Of a stretch of DNA of 64,000 nt, positions 59,710 to 64,000 are shown one piece after another. Source of the DNA: Torymus aiolomorphi. Its lineage: Eukaryota > Arthropoda > Insecta > Hymenoptera > Torymidae. The stretch lies in assembly GCA_036365515.1 (NCBI GenBank), contig CM070874.1:219774942-219838941 (forward strand), in the 5' to 3' direction. The position numbers and the translations under genes were made by a program. The notes under the pieces were generated by a model. That model was not told the origin of the DNA. It worked only from the letters and a program-made list of their open reading frames with translations, and ran no database searches. Numbering within the stretch: the first letter of the stretch is position 1; every line of letters begins with the position of its first letter.

Positions 59710-60171
59710 ATGCCATTTGAAAACTATGATGTATCGCTCAAGTTGATCTTAGATACGGCAGCGGGACCATCTTTGCTTAAAATTAGTAAAAGACCTAGAA
59801 AAGCCATTGTTTTTGAGAATGAAATCCTTGAAATTAATGGCATTACAAAGGAATCGATTAATTCGCGCCAAAAAATACCTTTAATTTTCCGCGATCTGAC
59901 CTTGTATTTTCATTTGGTTCCTGATTATTTTCCCATCGAAGAAGACGGGTTAATCGGCAGTGAAATGTTAAGAAAATATAGGGCAAAAATTAACAACGAA
60001 GAAAATTTTTTGGAAATAGCATCTCACATTATTACCTTACGGTATAGGTATAGTGTAAATATCGCACGATCAATAAACAAAGGAAGTGTAAGCTTAGCAC
60101 GAACCGAGCGGCGCACAGTGGTCCGAAACGCTGAAAAAATGGACAAAAATCAGTCTTCACGCGGAAAATGA
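59710..60171 (+). pseudogene. Gypsy-type protease remnant
   Basis: LILDTAAGPSLLKI holds the aspartic protease site (DTAA for DTGA). FPIEEDGLIGSEMLRKYRA is the second conserved protease block. The frame ends at 60171 and no RT follows, so the element is truncated. Together with the gag at 57978-59640 it forms one plus-strand remnant. Confidence 0.75.
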
Positions 60172-60849
60172 TTATTATGGGAATATCATAGTGAAAATTG
60201 GTAGTTCATATCCTAAGTTATAAGATAGGCTACCGCTTTTTTGAATATTGTTGTTACATTTTTTTATACAGGGCGTTAAACAACAAAAAACGGGAATCGA
60301 AAAATGACTTTATCACAAAATTCTCTGAATTTTCAAAAAAATATGGCGCTAGAAGTTTTCTTTTAGGTAAAAAACGACGAGTAATCGATCTACCGGATCA
60401 GATTTTGAAAAAAAAAAATGGGAACCACCTTAAAAATGCATTTTTTGTTAACTAAAAATCCCATTTTTTATAAACAATTCATTTTCCATTACCATAATTG
60501 TTTCTAATCGATTCGAAAATATTTTCATCAATAAGCTGACATTTTTTTACGTCGAAATGTATATTTTACAAAATTTTTCAGGTCATTTTTTGGGTATAGA
60601 AAATATTAGCAAAGTTTAAATATAATAAAGTAGGTTAAAATTTGTATCACAGGGATTGATGATTTCATCACACCGCGGATTTTGGAACCAATCGATGACT
60701 TTTCACAGTTGTTTCCTATGTAAAAAATTGCTAGAAGTCAATTGGAGGTATCTAATTATGAAAAAATAACTGAAAAACTGTCTAAAAAGTGCATTTTTAG
60801 AAAAAAAATATGATTTCTTTTGCTTCCTCCTAGAGGAAGCTTTGTGATA
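60172..60849. other. AT-rich stretch without a recognised feature
   Basis: Poly-A/T runs and no coding potential. Confidence 0.5.
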
Positions 60850-60941
60850 GTAAAAAAAAAAGTTTGTGAGATAATGTCTTAGGAATGTTGTATAGAAAAT
60901 TTGGAATCGAAATACACCATTTTTAGAAAATGTCCGTATGG

Positions 60942-60987
<46 letters not shown>

Positions 60988-62040
60988 CCGTATACTCTGA
61001 TATCTCATGATCTACTCAACCGATTTTAACGAGAGAGTGATCATTTTTTCAGATTTTGCTTCAACAATTGGGGTCAATATTTTATTTTTGTCAAAATCGA
61101 TTTTTTTGTTTTTTATCGCCATTTTTAAATTTTCAAAATTTTTATTTTCAATTTTTTTTATATTTAGAACAAATATTATTTATATACGATAAATTCTCTG
61201 TATGCAGAATAAAATTTTCTACAATTTAAAAAAAAAAAAAAAAGCCGTTAGCTATATTTCGTCATAAGTTATTCATGAAGACGTCATTATTAGTAAATAG
61301 GGTATATTTCAAAATTAAAAAAAGATATTAACATGAATATTTTTTTGGTTATAAAGAATACTGAGTACTATAACTTACTAAATTTTTAGGTTTTTTTATT
61401 CATTATTTTTGGAGAAAAAAATAATTTATAAAAAAAAGTGTTTTTTTTTTTTCCTTCAATAACTAGAGTAAAATTGGCTTAATCAGTTTGAAATTTTTTT
61501 TAGTGGTACATTTTGTATCACAATCGATTGAGTTCTTTGGGCAAAAGGATTGATCCATAAATTTCGGAGATATTTGAGGTTAAAATTTTTTTCACTTTTT
61601 TTTTAAATCGTAATTTCTCGAGAACGGCTTTATGTATTTGAATCGGGTGGGCGGCCTTCGAAAGAGAATTTCAAGACCTATATTTTCTAAACAAAATTAT
61701 TTGTCTAGCTATTACGGTTCTCTTGTTATTAATAAAAACGTAAACATTGAAAAATGAAAAAAATGAGTTTGGTATGTCCAACTATTGCGGGAGTAAAAAT
61801 TGACTTAAGCGCTTCAAAATTCCTCGTAGAGGTGGATTTTGGATAGTTCTCGGTCGAGTTATTCGGGCAAAATGATTGGTCCTTAAATTTCAAAGATATT
61901 TAAAAAAATTTCAAGTTAATATTTTCCATAAAATTTTCCCAATTTTTTTTTTAAATGTATTGAGGATGGCTCTATGTATCTGAATGTGATGGGTAGCATT
62001 TGAAAGAGAATTAAAATATTAATATTTTCTAATACTTATA
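60850..62040 (+). repeat. Dispersed repeat R2, copy 2, with (GT)n at 60942-60980
   Basis: Resembles the reverse complement of 10831-11850. In both, a CA/GT microsatellite adjoins CGATTTTAAC-type sequence. ATTTCTCGAGAACGG and AGATATTTGAGGTTAAAATTTT also match. Internal phrases (GATATTT-AAG; CTATGTATTTGAAT/CTATGTATCTGAAT) repeat about 350 bp apart. Confidence 0.6.
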
Positions 62041-62107
62041 GCATTGACTCAGAGACTCAATTGCGGCGACACTTTTGGCCTTGCGGCCTTGTCCGTCAGC
62101 TCGTGTC

Positions 62108-62266
62108 CGGGGGCCTTTCTACATAAGTATGTGTGTTCTGTGTGTTCCGTGTGTTCCCGACAAATACAGATAGGATCTGTTCCGTTTATGTAATACAGAG
62201 ACAGACATAGAGAGAAGTTGTCTAGAACACTAGAACAGACAGAACACACATATGTAGAAAGGGCCC
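62108..62266. repeat. Imperfect hairpin of about 160 bp
   Basis: GGCCTTTCTACATA...TGTGTGTTCTG pairs with CAGAACACACATATGTAGAAAGGGCC. The middle contains TAATACAGAGACAGACATAG. No target duplication is identified. Confidence 0.6.
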
Positions 62267-62502
62267 CGTGTGTGTTGTGTAGGTACGCGTATGCCCAAGC
62301 GCATGCGCTGCCGCTCGTTTGTCGTCGTAAAGGAATCGAGCCAATGAGGATCTCTATTGCACAACTGCAAAGTAGAAAACCCATCTCCAAAGCAGCATTA
62401 CCTAGTGCAGAGAATATAGTTAGTTGTTTTTAAAGGACGGCTTTGTACCAAAGTCTCAGTAAATCGTTCTCACTAATTTTAATTGTCGTAACGGACGAAG
62501 AA

Positions 62503-63630
62503 ATGGAGTGAGTATTTCCGCCGACGAAGAAGAGAATGAAAGTTGCTTGCCGACCGTCGGATGACGAGCTCTAGAAATTTGACGACGAGAAAATCGACAA
62601 GGTGATTATTGAGGATGAGGACAGCGATGAGGATAACGATGATGACGACGAGGTTCAGGACAGCATGAAGAACGAGGCTGAGGTTCAAGCTATTGAGTCT
62701 ACCCTAGCCCAAAATAACTATAACTACGAGGCTCACAAAATGCTTATAGAGAAACTGCATTCGATGGCAGAGTTGGAAAGGATTGCCAGGGAGAATATGA
62801 GTTCCAAGTATCCACTGACACCAGAATTATGGTTGTCTTGGTTGCGATATGAAATGAAGATTGTTGTAACACCAGAGCAGAAGATTGCTCTTATGGAACT
62901 TTGTCAGTAAGCTGTTCAAGATTACCTCTGTAAGTTAATTAATATTTCTTGTCATGAATCCTGCTAATGGTTTTAATTTGCAATTATAATTCTTAGTTAT
63001 CAATTTTATTTGTTGATTATAATGACCACGTTGTTTTTTAATACTTGTAGCTATCGAGTTATGGTTGGAATATTTACAGTTCATTACAGGACTGAAACAA
63101 CAGAGAAAATTTGGAATTTATTCGAACGAGCATTAACAGCAGCTGGACTACATGTTAAAAAAGGATCTTTGATTTGGGATACATACAGGGAATTTGAAAA
63201 TTTTATTGCTTTAATGGTATATAAACAAATGAATTATTTTATACTTACTTCTATAGTCTTAATTTCACAAATTTTATTAAATTTGAATTTATGTTTAGAT
63301 GGATTCAACTGATCGAGAAAGAATTGATCAAATAAATCGGATTGGAATACTTTATAAGCGTCAATTAGATGTCCACTCTTATTTGGTGATGTGGAGAAGG
63401 TTGTTACTGCACTGAAGACGAAAATATTGTTAAAAGTGGATATGAAAAAGCTAAGTCTTGAATCCAGTTTATGGCTGGATTACACAAAATGTGCCATGGT
63501 GTGTTAAAATTTGGCAAAATTGGATTAGATTTTATAAAAAAGCAATAATCCACTTACAGATGTTCAAAACTTGATTGAAAGCGCCTTTGCAGTTGGGTTT
63601 TCTACACCAGAAGAATATAAGAATTTATGG
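62503..63630 (+). pseudogene. SART3: SART3 pseudogene, 5' portion with introns retained
   Basis: SART3 (yeast Prp24 relative) recycles U4/U6 snRNPs; its N-terminal half is HAT repeats. Exon 1 encodes an acidic region (DEDSDEDNDDDDEVQ) and the first HAT units (NYEAHKMLIEKLHSMAELER; PLTPELWLSWLRYEMK). It ends at 62928 with donor GTAAGT. Exon 2 (63051-63216) has IELWLEYLQFI, LFERALTAAGLHV and LIWDTYREFENF; exon 3 starts near 63299. Lesions: a frameshift before 62560, TAG at about 62572, TAA in MELCQ-stop-AVQDYL, a frameshift within exon 2 near 63095, and several stops in exon 3. Retained introns show it is not a processed copy. Confidence 0.82.
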
Positions 63631-64000
63631 ATACCAGAGCAGAAGATTGCTCTTATGGAACTTTGTCAGTAAGCTGTTCAAGATTACCTCTGTAAGTTAA
63701 TTAATATTTCTTGTCATGAATCCTGCTAATGGTTTTAATTTGCAATTATAATTCTTAGTTATCAATTTTATTTGTTGATTATAATGACCACGTTGTTTTT
63801 TAATACTTGTAGCTATCGAGGTATGGTTGGAATATTTACAGTTCATTACAGGACTGAAACAACAGAGAAAATTTGGAATTTATTCGAACGAGCATTAACA
63901 ACAGCTGGACTGCATGTTAAAAAAGGATCTTTGATTTGGGATACATACAGGGAATTTGAAAATTTTATTGCTTTAATGGTATATAAACAAATGAATTATT
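63631..64000 (+). pseudogene. SART3: SART3 pseudogene, tandem second copy (cut by window edge)
   Basis: From ACCAGAGCAGAAG at 63633 onward the sequence repeats 62871 onward, at an offset of 762 bp. It includes the exon 1 stop, the GTAAGT donor, the whole intron and exon 2 with its frameshift. Only a few differences are visible to the window end (e.g. GAGTTATGG versus GAGGTATGG; GCAGCAGCTGG versus ACAACAGCTGG). The lesions are shared, so the duplication came after the gene died. It starts directly after GFSTPEEYKNLW-like sequence, a later HAT unit. Confidence 0.85.

Overview
This window is eukaryotic, intergenic and dominated by transposable elements. It has no operons and no intact cellular gene. 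The element set (CsRn1-type Gypsy, Copia, BEL/Pao, LINE-like retrotransposons, Tc1/mariner, Transib- and hAT-like MITEs), the AT-rich background and the long (GA)n tracts suggest an arthropod, most likely an insect. Species and order cannot be fixed from the sequence alone. The only recognisable host-gene sequence is a broken, intron-containing SART3 (HAT-repeat U4/U6 recycling factor) fragment at the right end, and part of it is tandemly duplicated.

Left third (1-18 kb). An edge fragment of an LTR and a 12-bp E-box-like array precede a LINE-like element (family F1, copy A). A 5.7-kb LTR retrotransposon with 1.4-kb LTRs is nested inside copy A (2411-8114, minus strand). Then come AT-rich dispersed repeats (R1, R2), two short inverted-repeat MITEs (12603-12924 and 13290-13860), and a 3.3-kb inverted-repeat element whose core is a two-unit-alternating satellite (14.4-17.7 kb).

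Middle (18-36 kb). A nearly complete Gypsy element of CsRn1/Kabuki type lies on the minus strand (18084-24054), with gag, pol, a tRNA-Trp-type primer site and three covarying hairpins in its leader. It is followed by F1 copy B (about 25.5-31.8 kb), the best-preserved F1: ORF1, an endonuclease-RT ORF2 broken by two stops and a frameshift, and an unusual intact third ORF. A TTAA-flanked MITE splits the 3' tail of copy B. Two arrays of palindromic words (TTCTGCAGAA, then TTCCTATAGGAA) and a third, minus-strand F1-like copy (33.5-35.7 kb) follow.

Right-centre (36.8-49.7 kb) is a nest. An outer LTR (TGTAAC...TTACA) is split by a Copia element (37356-49551, 5-bp duplication CTTTT). The Copia interior holds two copies of a second LINE-like family (F2), each bounded by (GA)n, plus a Transib-like MITE (CGCCG duplication) and a decayed DD41D mariner (TA duplication).

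Right end (49.7-64 kb). AT-rich sequence holds several hairpins and MITEs. Next are a minus-strand BEL/Pao pol remnant with no integrase, a plus-strand Gypsy gag-protease remnant, a second R2 copy, and the SART3 pseudogene.

The most distinctive biology is the conserved cysteine-containing ORF3 in family F1, the (GA)n association of family F2, the covarying hairpins in LTR and leader regions, and the strong CAGAG enrichment on the Copia sense strand.
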